NCBI GenBank assembly: GCA_900552225.1
Contig: URYX01000128.1
Location: 1-5,624 of the forward strand
Length of the DNA stretch: 5,624 bases
DNA from: an uncultured Oscillospiraceae bacterium
GTDB taxonomy: Bacteria > Bacillota > Clostridia > Oscillospirales > Acutalibacteraceae
Reading direction: 5' to 3'
Every line of letters begins with the position of its first letter. Position 1 is the stretch's first letter. The notes below the pieces were generated by a model. It did not search any database, was not told the origin of the DNA, and saw only the letters and a list, made by a program, of their open reading frames with translations. A program made the translations under genes and the position numbers. This document shows positions 1 to 5,615 of this stretch, piece by piece.

Positions 1-33
1 TCGTCGGCAGCGTCAGATGTGTATAAGAGACAG
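1..33 (+). other. Illumina Nextera (Tn5) read-1 adapter, sequencing artefact
   Basis: The first 14 bases (TCGTCGGCAGCGTC) followed by the 19-bp Tn5 mosaic end (AGATGTGTATAAGAGACAG, 15-33) are identical to the Nextera read-1 transposase adapter as I know it. The match is exact over 33 nt and ends where the coding frame of the next gene begins. It is a library-preparation residue left at the contig end, not genomic DNA and not a natural transposon end. Genomic sequence starts at 34. Confidence 0.98.
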
Positions 34-938
34 ACGAAGAACATCAGCTGTTTGTCCGGCCATTCTTTTTCCAGCCGTTCCGCAACCCGGTTGACAAAAT
101 AGATCATTACCTCACTCGGTGTTCCCAGTCTGCGGCAGTCCTCACACTCGCAAAAGCCCTCGAAGTAGCCGTCATTGGCCGACAGGGCCGCCTGTGTGCA
201 GTAGGGATGTTCGCGGAAGTACCGGTCGAGCTTTTCGGCGGTAAGACGCTGCACCTCCTCATTGGAATAGCACATCTGCCACCATTCGACATACGGATTG
301 CGTCGTCCGTCTACAAGGCAGTACCATTCGGGATGCTTCTGAAAGTATTGCTCACGGGGGAACAGCTTCCAATAGGCATGGTCGATTTCTTTTTCCTCGC
401 CGCCCATGTACCATCGGCGTGCCAGCTCCGGATTGCGGAGCAGCACCCATGTTTTGCGGGTGGTGAAGCTCGGAACGTGGTCGATTTCCAGATAACCGAC
501 CGATACCGTATCCGTCCGCGGAATGACCTGCCACAGCTCATCGGGACCGAACCAGCCGCAGCCCAGCCGTTCGAGCAGCGCCGTCACCGCAAATGCCGTT
601 CCGTTATATGGGCCGTCATCGTTGCCCATCAGCACAATGCAGTTCCCGAGGCGGCGAACCAGCACGCGTTCCTCGCCGGGATAGCCGGCCGGCTTGGTCA
701 GCCCCAGCTCCGCCGTGCGCCGCGAACCTCCCACCAGCAGGAGCGGCCCCTCCGTGGGGGCTTCGTCGTCCACGATCGGCAGGGTCGCGCCGGTCATGGT
801 GTGCAGAATATTCTGCAGATCGTCAGCCGCCGCCCGGGCCTTTGGATCTGCTTCGGAGGCCAGTACGATGGAGGCCTCCGCTTTTCCGTCCCGGATCAAA
901 ACCAGATCCGAATATACAGGGGTACGTTTTCCGATCAT
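34..938 (-). CDS. DUF4838 domain protein, glycoside-hydrolase-like, 5' part only
   Basis: An open frame of 301 codons runs from ATG at 938 to the junction with the adapter, so the C-terminal part is missing; family members are usually about twice this length. The start is supported by AGGAG at 948-952, 9 nt upstream. Residues ~10-150 look like the alpha-glucuronidase/hexosaminidase-type N-terminal domain, with the characteristic stretch GTAFAVTALLERLGCGWFGP at 113-132 followed by VIPRTDTVSV. From ~150 the DUF4838 region begins: HPEWYCLVDGRRNP (202-215), QMCYSNEEVQ (221-230), SANDGYFEGFCECEDC (253-268, a CxCxxC cluster) and FVNRVAERLEKEWPDK (281-296). No signal peptide or membrane segment is visible, so the protein is probably cytoplasmic. 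Some DUF4838 proteins are, to my knowledge, classed in CAZy family GH163 (endo-beta-N-acetylglucosaminidases acting on N-glycans); that activity is not demonstrated for this sequence. A role in intracellular oligosaccharide breakdown is inference. The gene has its own promoter region and is not in an operon with lepA. Confidence 0.86.
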
Positions 939-947
939 TGCAGATTG

Positions 948-952
948 CTCCT
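948..952 (-). promoter_or_regulatory. ribosome binding site of the DUF4838 gene
   Basis: On the minus strand AGGAG lies 9 nt before ATG 938 (TATAGGAGCAATCTGCA, then ATG). It fixes the start of a gene whose other end is missing. Confidence 0.8.
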
Positions 953-978
953 ATAAAAGCTCACAGAATTTTCAACTT

Positions 979-1008
979 ATTATGCGGATTAATGGTATAA
1001 ACCATCAA
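979..1008 (-). promoter_or_regulatory. candidate sigma-A promoter of the DUF4838 gene
   Basis: Minus-strand TTGATG (1003-1008, 4 of 6 to TTGACA) and CATAAT (979-984, 5 of 6 to TATAAT) are separated by 18 nt. This would start transcription near 972 and leave a leader of about 35 nt before ATG 938. The region is clearly more AT-rich than the rest of the window. A second possibility lies just upstream: an extended -10 TGCTAAAAT at 1019-1027, with a poor -35 (TTGCGC, 1041-1046). A TTGACA at 1009-1014 has no good -10 at normal distance. Which one is used cannot be told from sequence alone. Confidence 0.45.
992..1005. promoter_or_regulatory. operator-like palindrome in the DUF4838 promoter
   Basis: ATGGT-ATAA-ACCAT is an inverted repeat with 5-bp perfect arms; 12 of its 14 bases are symmetric. 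It sits in the spacer and over the edge of the -35 of the candidate promoter at 979-1008, or just downstream of the alternative start from the promoter at 1019-1046. Either position suits repression. The GGT/ACC half-sites are loosely like GntR-family operators, but the regulator is unknown and chance occurrence is possible. Confidence 0.35.
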
Positions 1009-1206
1009 TGTCAAATCCATTTTAGCATAATTTGAAAACTGCGCAAGGGCTTTTGGCCGATTTGAGCAATTATGGTAACAAACACATCATGTTTTGCATA
1101 GACCGAGGAATCAGGGGAGCAGCTGCTTCGGAAACGGTATATTTTCCCGTATTGGATTGTCTCATCATGGCGCGTGGCGGGCAGAGGAACACAAAGCCGA
1201 TTGTAT

Positions 1207-1259
1207 AAACCAGTACCTCCCGCCGCAGGGCAAGAAACTGCGGCGGGAGGTACTGGTTT
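1207..1259. repeat. perfect 22-bp inverted repeat (long hairpin)
   Basis: The left arm 1207-1228 (begins AAACCAGTACCTCCC, ends CCGCAG) is the exact reverse complement of the right arm 1238-1259 (begins CTGCGGCGGG, ends ACTGGTTT), around a 9-nt loop (GGCAAGAAA). The T run after the stem is only three bases in either direction, so it is a poor intrinsic terminator. It lies about 84 nt beyond the true lepA terminator. It may be a backup bidirectional terminator, an interspersed palindromic repeat unit, or a small mobile-element relic; the sequence alone does not decide. Confidence 0.9.
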
Positions 1260-1342
1260 GTCCGTATGAAAGCAAAATCGTTCCGGGAAGGAGCCGCTTG
1301 GGAAAAGGAGGATGCCGCTGGATGACCCATCCTTGTCCCCTG

Positions 1343-1397
1343 AAAAAACGAACACCTGCGGCAGCCGGGACGCAGGATCCGACGGCTGCCGCAGGTG
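1343..1397 (-). terminator. Rho-independent terminator of lepA
   Basis: Read on the minus strand, CACCTGCGGCAGCC (1384-1397) pairs perfectly with GGCTGCCGCAGGTG (1353-1366). One more G-C pair (1367/1383) makes a 15-bp stem with a 15-nt loop. The stem is followed by TTCGTTTTTT, with the T6 run at 1343-1348. It begins 45 nt after the lepA stop codon and separates lepA from the downstream DUF4838 gene. Confidence 0.9.
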
Positions 1398-1441
1398 CGG
1401 GAATCAGTGGAATATGGGTTGTCAATGGGGAACAGGGGGCG

Positions 1442-3253
1442 TCAGCGATCGTCCAGCTTGAGCACCGCCATAAACGCCTCCTGCGGAACCTCGACCGAGC
1501 CGAGCTGCCGCATCCGCTTTTTGCCCTCCTTCTGCTTTTCGAGCAGCTTCTTTTTCCGTGTGATGTCGCCGCCGTAGCACTTGGCCAGCACGTCCTTGCG
1601 CAGCGCCTTGACCGTTTCGCGCGCGATGACCTTGCCGCCGATGGCGGCCTGGATCGGAATCTCGAACAGCTGGCGCGGGATATTATCCTTCAGCCGCTCG
1701 CACATCTTGCGGGCGCGGGTGTAGGCGTTGTCCGCAAACACGATGAAGGACAGCGCATCCACGACCTCGCCGTTGAGCAGGATGTCCAGCTTGACGAGCT
1801 TGGAGGGGACATAGCCCTTCAGCTCATAGTCAAAGCTGGCGTAGCCCTTGGTGCGGGATTTGAGCACATCAAAGAAATCATAGACGATTTCGTTGAGCGG
1901 CAGCTCATAATGAATATCCACCCGGGACTGGTCCAGATATTTCATGTCGCGGAACACACCGCGCCGCTCCTGGCACAGCTCCATGATGTTGCCGACATAT
2001 TCGTTCGGGGCGAAGATATGCGCTTCCGCGACCGGCTCCTCCGCAAGCGTGATGCTGCCCGCATCGGGGTAGTTGGTGGGGTTGTCGATATAGTGCACGC
2101 TGCCGTCCGTCAGCGTCAGCCGGTAGACCACGCTCGGGGCGGTGGTGATCAGGTCCAGATCGTATTCCCGTTCCAGCCGCTCCTGGATGATTTCCATGTG
2201 CAGCAGCCCCAGGAATCCGCAGCGGAAGCCGAAGCCGAGGGCGACGGAGGTCTCCGGCTCAAAGGTCAGTGAGGCGTCGTTGAGCTGAAGCCGCTCCAGC
2301 GCCTCCCGCAGATCCTGATAATGGGCCCCGTCGGCGGGGAAAATGCCGCAGAATACCATGGGGTTGGCCTTGCGGTAGCCGGGCAGCGGCTGTGCGGCCG
2401 GGCGATCCGCCCGCGTAACGGTGTCACCGACACGGGCCTCGCTGACGGTCTTGATGGAGGCGGCGATATAGCCCACCTGTCCCGCCTGCAGGCTGTCGCA
2501 CGGCTCCAGGCGTCCCGGACGCATCAGGCCGACCTCAACGACATCGAACTGGGCTCCGGAGGCCATCATGCGGATGGTGTCGCCTACCCGGACGGATCCC
2601 TCCTTGACGCGGATATAGACAATGACGCCGCGATAGCTGTCGTAGTAGCTGTCGAAAATCAGCGCCTGCAGGGGCGCATCGGCGTCCCCCTGCGGTGCGG
2701 GGATGCGCTGCACCACCGCTTCGAGCACCTCGTCGATGCCGATGCCGGCCTTGGCGGAGATCAGGGGCGCGTCAGCGGTGTCGAGCCCGATGACCTCCTC
2801 AATCTCCTCCTTGACGCGCTCCGGCTCGGCGGAGGGCAGGTCGATCTTGTTGATGACCGGAACGATTTCAAGCCCGTGCTCTACGGCAAGGTAGGTGTTG
2901 GCCAGCGTCTGCGCCTCGATCCCCTGGGAGGCATCCACGACCAGCAGAGCTCCCTCACAGGCGGCCAGAGAACGCGATACCTCGTAGTGAAAGTCCACGT
3001 GGCCGGGGGTGTCGATCAGGTTGAAGGTGTAGGTCTGGCCGTCTTGCGCCGTATAGGACAGGGTGACGGCGTGCGCCTTGATGGTAATGCCGCGCTCGCG
3101 CTCCAGATCCATGCTGTCGAGCAGCTGATCCTCCATGTCGCGCAGCGCCACCGCCCGGGTCTTTTCCAGAATGCGGTCGGCCAGGGTGGATTTGCCGTGG
3201 TCGATGTGGGCGATGATGCAGAAATTGCGGATGTGTTCTTCGGGAATGGACAA
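1442..3253 (-). CDS. lepA: elongation factor 4 (LepA), ribosomal GTPase
   Basis: This 603-residue protein is full length for LepA/EF4 (about 600). LepA is a conserved cytoplasmic GTPase that binds the ribosome; back-translocation and a role in initiation/30S maturation have both been proposed. The G domain shows G1 AHIDHGKST (15-23), switch I RERGITIK (52-59), G3 DTPGHVDF (81-88), G4 NKID (135-138) and G5 SAK (166-168). The beta-barrel domain II, the EF-G-like domains III and V, and the EF4-specific C-terminal domain (~485-603, with KLVKLDILLNGE and NIPRQLFEIPIQAAIG) follow in normal order. It ends in the typical GSVEVPQEAFMAVLKLDD. The start is placed at TTG 3253: a GTG at 3262 would add three residues but lies inside the Shine-Dalgarno sequence AAGAGGTGA. 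The gene follows cdaR after 83 nt, has no clear promoter of its own, and ends in a strong terminator. hemW, often found after lepA in Firmicutes, is absent. Confidence 0.98.
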   Translation of the reverse strand: MSIPEEHIRNFCIIAHIDHGKSTLADRILEKTRAVALRDMEDQLLDSMDLERERGITIKAHAVTLSYTAQDGQTYTFNLIDTPGHVDFHYEVSRSLAACEGALLVVDASQGIEAQTLANTYLAVEHGLEIVPVINKIDLPSAEPERVKEEIEEVIGLDTADAPLISAKAGIGIDEVLEAVVQRIPAPQGDADAPLQALIFDSYYDSYRGVIVYIRVKEGSVRVGDTIRMMASGAQFDVVEVGLMRPGRLEPCDSLQAGQVGYIAASIKTVSEARVGDTVTRADRPAAQPLPGYRKANPMVFCGIFPADGAHYQDLREALERLQLNDASLTFEPETSVALGFGFRCGFLGLLHMEIIQERLEREYDLDLITTAPSVVYRLTLTDGSVHYIDNPTNYPDAGSITLAEEPVAEAHIFAPNEYVGNIMELCQERRGVFRDMKYLDQSRVDIHYELPLNEIVYDFFDVLKSRTKGYASFDYELKGYVPSKLVKLDILLNGEVVDALSFIVFADNAYTRARKMCERLKDNIPRQLFEIPIQAAIGGKVIARETVKALRKDVLAKCYGGDITRKKKLLEKQKEGKKRMRQLGSVEVPQEAFMAVLKLDDR

Positions 3254-3258
3254 TGATT

Positions 3259-3267
3259 TCACCTCTT
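3259..3267 (-). promoter_or_regulatory. Shine-Dalgarno of lepA that decides the start
   Basis: AAGAGGTGA on the minus strand matches the full anti-Shine-Dalgarno complement AGGAGGTGA in 8 of 9 bases. GAGG (3262-3265) is 8 nt from TTG 3253, which is ideal spacing. The longer frame's GTG (3260-3262) is part of this ribosome-binding sequence and so is unlikely to be the initiation codon. Confidence 0.8.
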
Positions 3268-3285
3268 AAGGATAGGTTCGGAAAC

Positions 3286-3333
3286 GCCCGGCAGCGGGAG
3301 AGGACTTCCGTTGCCGGGCAGAAATTGCCGGGC
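3286..3333 (-). terminator. GC-rich hairpin between cdaR and lepA (weak terminator or attenuator)
   Basis: GCCCGGCA (3286-3293) is the reverse complement of TGCCGGGC at 3312-3319. Inner pairing brings the arms to 3286-3300 and 3305-3319 around a 4-nt loop, with two C-A mismatches in the minus-strand RNA (G-U on the plus strand). A second copy of TTGCCGGGC at 3325-3333 could compete for the same partner. On the minus strand the stem is followed only by GTTTCC, so termination is probably partial. The hairpin starts right after the tandem TAA TAA stop of cdaR and ends 19 nt before the lepA Shine-Dalgarno. It may reduce lepA transcription from the cdaA-cdaR promoter or protect the cdaAR mRNA 3' end. 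Confidence 0.5.
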
Positions 3334-3336
3334 TTA

Positions 3337-4638
3337 TTAACTCAGCGTGACATACACCGAGGTACCGGAGACTCCCTCGCCGTAGCAGACCCATACATCG
3401 TCGTAGCCGACGACCTGGAACCGCGCATTATAGGCGGCCGTTCCCTGGGCAGCCCCGGTCAGATCCACGGTCAGCCACAGGGCCTCCTCCGTAAGGGAGG
3501 CCAGGGAGGCCTCGCTGCCGATCAGCGTGACGGAGATATCCCGCGGCTGTACCTCAGTCTGTCGGCCGCTTGTGTTGTTGCTGTACTGCACATTGGAGGC
3601 AGAGGGTGTGAAGGTGAGCGTTTTGGAGGTAAAGCCGCTGAGGTTGACCGACACCTTCACCTTGGTTTCGCCGCTGACAATCTGCACCGAGTCGGGCAGA
3701 GACAGCTCCAGCTCGCGCTCGGTCGTCTCCGGACTGAGCGAATCGAAGTCCAGCACTCCGAGATCCCCGAGGTCGGTCAGGGTATCGAGTGTGTTGGCAG
3801 GGCCGAGCAGCTTGACCGAGGCGGGGGTCACGGTAATGCGATCGCTTGTTCGCGTAAAGAAGGCGGGTGCATTTTTCAGCGTACAGTGCAGCGGCACCTC
3901 GCGGGCGACCCAGACCGGCACGGTGACGTTGATGGTGTGAGTATCCAGCCCGTCGATGCTGCAGCCGGTGAGCGGCACCTCGGTGCCGTCCTCGTCGTAA
4001 GCCTGCAGCGCCGCCTCAAAGACCCGTACATCCGACAGCGTGGCTTTGCCGGGAATGCGTGCAATCAGCGTCCGAATGCGGTCAAGCTGCGATTTCGGGC
4101 CGGACAGCGTCAGTGTCCCGTCCGTTGTGACCGCGGGATCCAGAATCGGTGTGCCGAGCTGCGTCCCGTCGGCCGCCGTCAGCATAGAGGTGTCCACCTG
4201 CACGCGCAGAACCTCGGTCTCCCAGTAATCGCAGGTAATGGAAATGGAATCCGGATACAGCGACAGAATTTCATAGTTGACGTTGGCGCTGTTGTAGCCC
4301 ACTGTCAGCGGAACATCCTGCCTTCCGGCCTTTTGTACGGAGCTGACGTTGGCGCGCACACGCAGATCGGCGGCGGTCAGCCGCGAAATGACCGACCACT
4401 GTCCCTGCACCACCACCGAAACGTCTGTGCTGGCTTCTCCGGTCAGCCGGAGTCCGATGGTTTCGGCATAGGTGTTGCTGAGATCCACCGATACGGGAAT
4501 CGTCAGCGTGCGCTCCTGAATGTTGGCGGGTCCCGATACCACGGCATACCAGATGCCGACGGAGAGCACCACGGAGACGATGGCGATGAAGCGGCGGTTG
4601 TGCAGGAGGGCCGTCAGGGAAAAAGAGGGCTTCTTCAT
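3337..4638 (-). CDS. cdaR: CdaR (YbbR-domain) regulator of CdaA
   Basis: This 433-residue protein has a short basic N-terminus, one membrane segment (~16-34, FIAIVSVVLSVGIWYAVV) and a long extracytoplasmic part made of four YbbR-like repeats (approximately 43-136, 142-240, 246-331 and 339-431). Each repeat carries a related motif: VVVQGQWSVISRL (76-88), LTLSGPKSQLDRI (176-188), VKLLGPANTLDTL (275-287) and VTLIGSEASLASL (370-382). This architecture matches CdaR/YbbR of Firmicutes, which binds the membrane diadenylate cyclase CdaA and modulates its activity. ATG 4638 overlaps the cdaA stop as ATGA, and AGGAGG (4647-4652) lies 8 nt upstream within cdaA, so the two are probably translationally coupled and made in fixed proportion. 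The gene ends in two consecutive TAA codons. YbbR repeats diverge strongly in sequence, so assignment rests on repeats, topology and gene order together. Confidence 0.94.
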   Translation of the reverse strand: MKKPSFSLTALLHNRRFIAIVSVVLSVGIWYAVVSGPANIQERTLTIPVSVDLSNTYAETIGLRLTGEASTDVSVVVQGQWSVISRLTAADLRVRANVSSVQKAGRQDVPLTVGYNSANVNYEILSLYPDSISITCDYWETEVLRVQVDTSMLTAADGTQLGTPILDPAVTTDGTLTLSGPKSQLDRIRTLIARIPGKATLSDVRVFEAALQAYDEDGTEVPLTGCSIDGLDTHTINVTVPVWVAREVPLHCTLKNAPAFFTRTSDRITVTPASVKLLGPANTLDTLTDLGDLGVLDFDSLSPETTERELELSLPDSVQIVSGETKVKVSVNLSGFTSKTLTFTPSASNVQYSNNTSGRQTEVQPRDISVTLIGSEASLASLTEEALWLTVDLTGAAQGTAAYNARFQVVGYDDVWVCYGEGVSGTSVYVTLS

Positions 4639-5513
4639 TTCCGTTTCCTCCTCCAGAACAGGAATTTTCCGCCGGAGGAGAGATCCTCCTCGGGAAGCAT
4701 TCCGTTTTCGAGTGCGGCGTGCAGCGATTCCAGACTGTAATTGCGCTTCAGCACGCCCGAAAGTGCCAGCGAAATCGCACCCGTCTCCTCCGATACCACG
4801 ACAATCATCGCGTCGGAGCTTTCGCTCATGCCGACCGCGGCGCGGTGGCGCGTACCGAGCTCGCTGCTCAATTGGCGGTTGTCCGTCAGCGGCAGAATGC
4901 AGCCGGCGGCATAGACGCGCCCTTCACGGATAATCATGGCGCCGTCATGCAGCGGGGCCTTGTTGAAAAACACGTTGCCGATGAGCTCGGGCGACGGCTC
5001 GGCGTTGACCACGGTTCCCGTTTTGATGATGTCCCCGAGATTGGTCTGACGCTCAAAGACGATCAGCGCTCCCATCTTCTGCCGCTGCAGGATTTCCACC
5101 GCGCCGCATACTGCGTCGACGGCGTGGCGCATACGGGCGACATCCTCGGAGGGGGTATCGTTCCAGCCGAAATGACCGAAGGCCTCCGTCAGGTGGCGGG
5201 ACTGCCCGGCGTGCTCCAGGGCACGCCGCAGCTCCGGCTGAAAGATGACCGCCAGAAGGATCAGTCCGTTGTCGAACAGAAGGGACATGAGATAGGAGAG
5301 CGCCTGCAATCCGAGCAGCTTGGACAGCAGCTGCACAAGCAGCAGCAGCACGATGCCCTGAATCAGCTGTTCCGCGCGGGAATCGCGGACAAATTTAAAT
5401 AAGGTATAAATCAAAAAGGCCACGAGCGCAATATCGATGATTGCGGAGAAAATATTGATAGAGCCTAAAAATCCGGTGATGCGTGACCATACGGTTTCAA
5501 AAAAAGCAGCCAT
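4635..5513 (-). CDS. cdaA: diadenylate cyclase CdaA (DacA), c-di-AMP synthase
   Basis: This 292-residue membrane enzyme would join two ATP into cyclic di-AMP, the second messenger controlling potassium/osmolyte transport and cell-wall homeostasis. Three hydrophobic segments (~20-38, 49-64 and 67-91) are followed by FQPELRRALE (91-100), a hallmark of the family, and the cytoplasmic DAC domain. Catalytic motifs are intact: GALIVFER (148-155), DGA (190-192, within APLHDGAMII) and RHR (222-224, within LGTRHRAAVG), then SEETGAIS (241-248). The C-terminus is a basic WRRKRK tail. The length is slightly above the usual 270-280. ATG 5513 is chosen because its N-terminus (MAAFFETVWSRITGFLGSIN) fits the family. 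However, the best Shine-Dalgarno (5542-5548) is 28 nt away, and the frame stays open upstream with TTG 5555 and CTG 5531 as alternatives. cdaR follows with a 4-nt overlap. Confidence 0.97.
   Translation of the reverse strand: MAAFFETVWSRITGFLGSINIFSAIIDIALVAFLIYTLFKFVRDSRAEQLIQGIVLLLLVQLLSKLLGLQALSYLMSLLFDNGLILLAVIFQPELRRALEHAGQSRHLTEAFGHFGWNDTPSEDVARMRHAVDAVCGAVEILQRQKMGALIVFERQTNLGDIIKTGTVVNAEPSPELIGNVFFNKAPLHDGAMIIREGRVYAAGCILPLTDNRQLSSELGTRHRAAVGMSESSDAMIVVVSEETGAISLALSGVLKRNYSLESLHAALENGMLPEEDLSSGGKFLFWRRKRK
4647..4652 (-). promoter_or_regulatory. ribosome binding site of cdaR inside the end of cdaA
   Basis: AGGAGG on the minus strand lies within the codons for the basic WRRKRK tail of CdaA and 8 nt before the cdaR ATG. 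With the ATGA stop/start overlap it indicates translational coupling. Confidence 0.85.
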
Positions 5514-5541
5514 GGCACAGTGCGGGTGCAGAACACCGCCG

Positions 5542-5548
5542 CTCCTTT
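5542..5548 (-). promoter_or_regulatory. strong Shine-Dalgarno upstream of cdaA, badly spaced for its ATG
   Basis: AAAGGAG on the minus strand is the only good ribosome-binding sequence close to cdaA, but it lies 28 nt before ATG 5513. At normal spacing the in-frame codons are GGT, GTT and CTG (5531, 10 nt away). The GTG at 5534-5536 (5 nt away) is in another frame. Either cdaA starts at a rare CTG, adding six residues, or initiation involves an unusual arrangement. Confidence 0.6.
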
Positions 5549-5553
5549 CTCCC

Positions 5554-5600
5554 AAAAATCCGGCCGAAGGCTGCCGAAAGCCTCCGATCGGGAGATTTTT
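5554..5600 (-). terminator. intrinsic terminator-like hairpin in the cdaA leader
   Basis: Arms 5579-5591 and 5560-5572 form a 13-position stem around a 6-nt loop (TTCGGC on the minus strand), with one C-A mismatch and two G-U pairs in the minus-strand RNA. GGA and then T5 (5554-5558) follow directly, the classic arrangement of an intrinsic terminator read towards cdaA. A T5 run also lies on the other side (5596-5600), so it could act in both directions. It ends 41 nt before the cdaA ATG. It is either the terminator of an upstream gene (a TAG in one frame at 5615-5617 could be that gene's stop) or an attenuator in the cdaAR leader. Confidence 0.65.
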
Positions 5601-5615
5601 CTCATAACTGCTCCT

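Larger units (their letters stand above)
939..1441. other. 503-nt intergenic region between lepA and the DUF4838 gene
   Basis: No convincing gene is seen on either strand. From lepA outward it holds the lepA terminator (1343-1397), a perfect 22-bp inverted repeat (1207-1259), about 130 nt without recognisable signals (1075-1206), and the AT-rich promoter area of the DUF4838 gene (about 960-1050). Several short frames cross it (for example 1011-1355, 1070-1330 and 1165-1425 on the minus strand), but they run through the hairpins, have no family resemblance that I recognise, and lack matched ribosome binding sites. Confidence 0.75.
5465..5605 (-). other. possible 46-codon leader frame overlapping the start of cdaA
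   Basis: From ATG 5605 (AGGAG at 5611-5615, 5 nt upstream) a frame of 46 codons runs to TAG at 5465-5467, overlapping the first 16 codons of cdaA in another frame. It also contains the GTG at 5534-5536 that follows the second Shine-Dalgarno. The product (MRKISRSEAFGS... ending HASPDF) resembles nothing I recognise. If transcription starts from the -10-like sequence at 5616-5621, the first Shine-Dalgarno would not be in the mRNA. It may be a leader peptide, the end of an upstream frame (it is open to the window edge), or chance. Confidence 0.2.

Noticed and set aside
15..33. Tn5/IS50 mosaic end suggesting a transposon insertion into the DUF4838 gene.
   Set aside because: It is preceded by the exact Nextera read-1 tail and lies at the contig edge, so it is a library adapter.
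1011..1355. Minus-strand frames of 114 and 86 codons in the lepA/DUF4838 spacer.
   Set aside because: They pass through the 22-bp inverted repeat, lie beyond the lepA terminator, and have no ribosome site at proper distance or recognisable family. They may be translated junk of a repeat element.
1094..2272. Long plus-strand frame (392 codons) beginning in the spacer and running antisense through lepA; an internal ATG 1322 has a good AGGAGG 10 nt upstream.
   Set aside because: It runs through the lepA terminator hairpin and then opposite lepA codons. The predicted protein is a low-information shadow typical of GC-rich antisense frames, with no recognisable family.
2321..3256. Plus-strand frame of 311 codons opposite the first half of lepA.
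   Set aside because: It is a shadow of a highly conserved gene on the other strand, with no recognisable domain and a Gly/Asp/Val-rich composition explained by the lepA codons.
3253..4740. Plus-strand frame of 495 codons opposite cdaR and the end of cdaA.
   Set aside because: The minus strand carries a coherent YbbR-repeat protein with membrane segment, ribosome site and coupled start. The opposite frame has none of these and only reflects GC-rich codon usage.
5320..5360. CAG/CTG-rich short repeat in cdaA.
   Set aside because: It encodes a Leu-rich membrane segment (LLLLVQLLSKLLGL) of CdaA; codon choice explains it.
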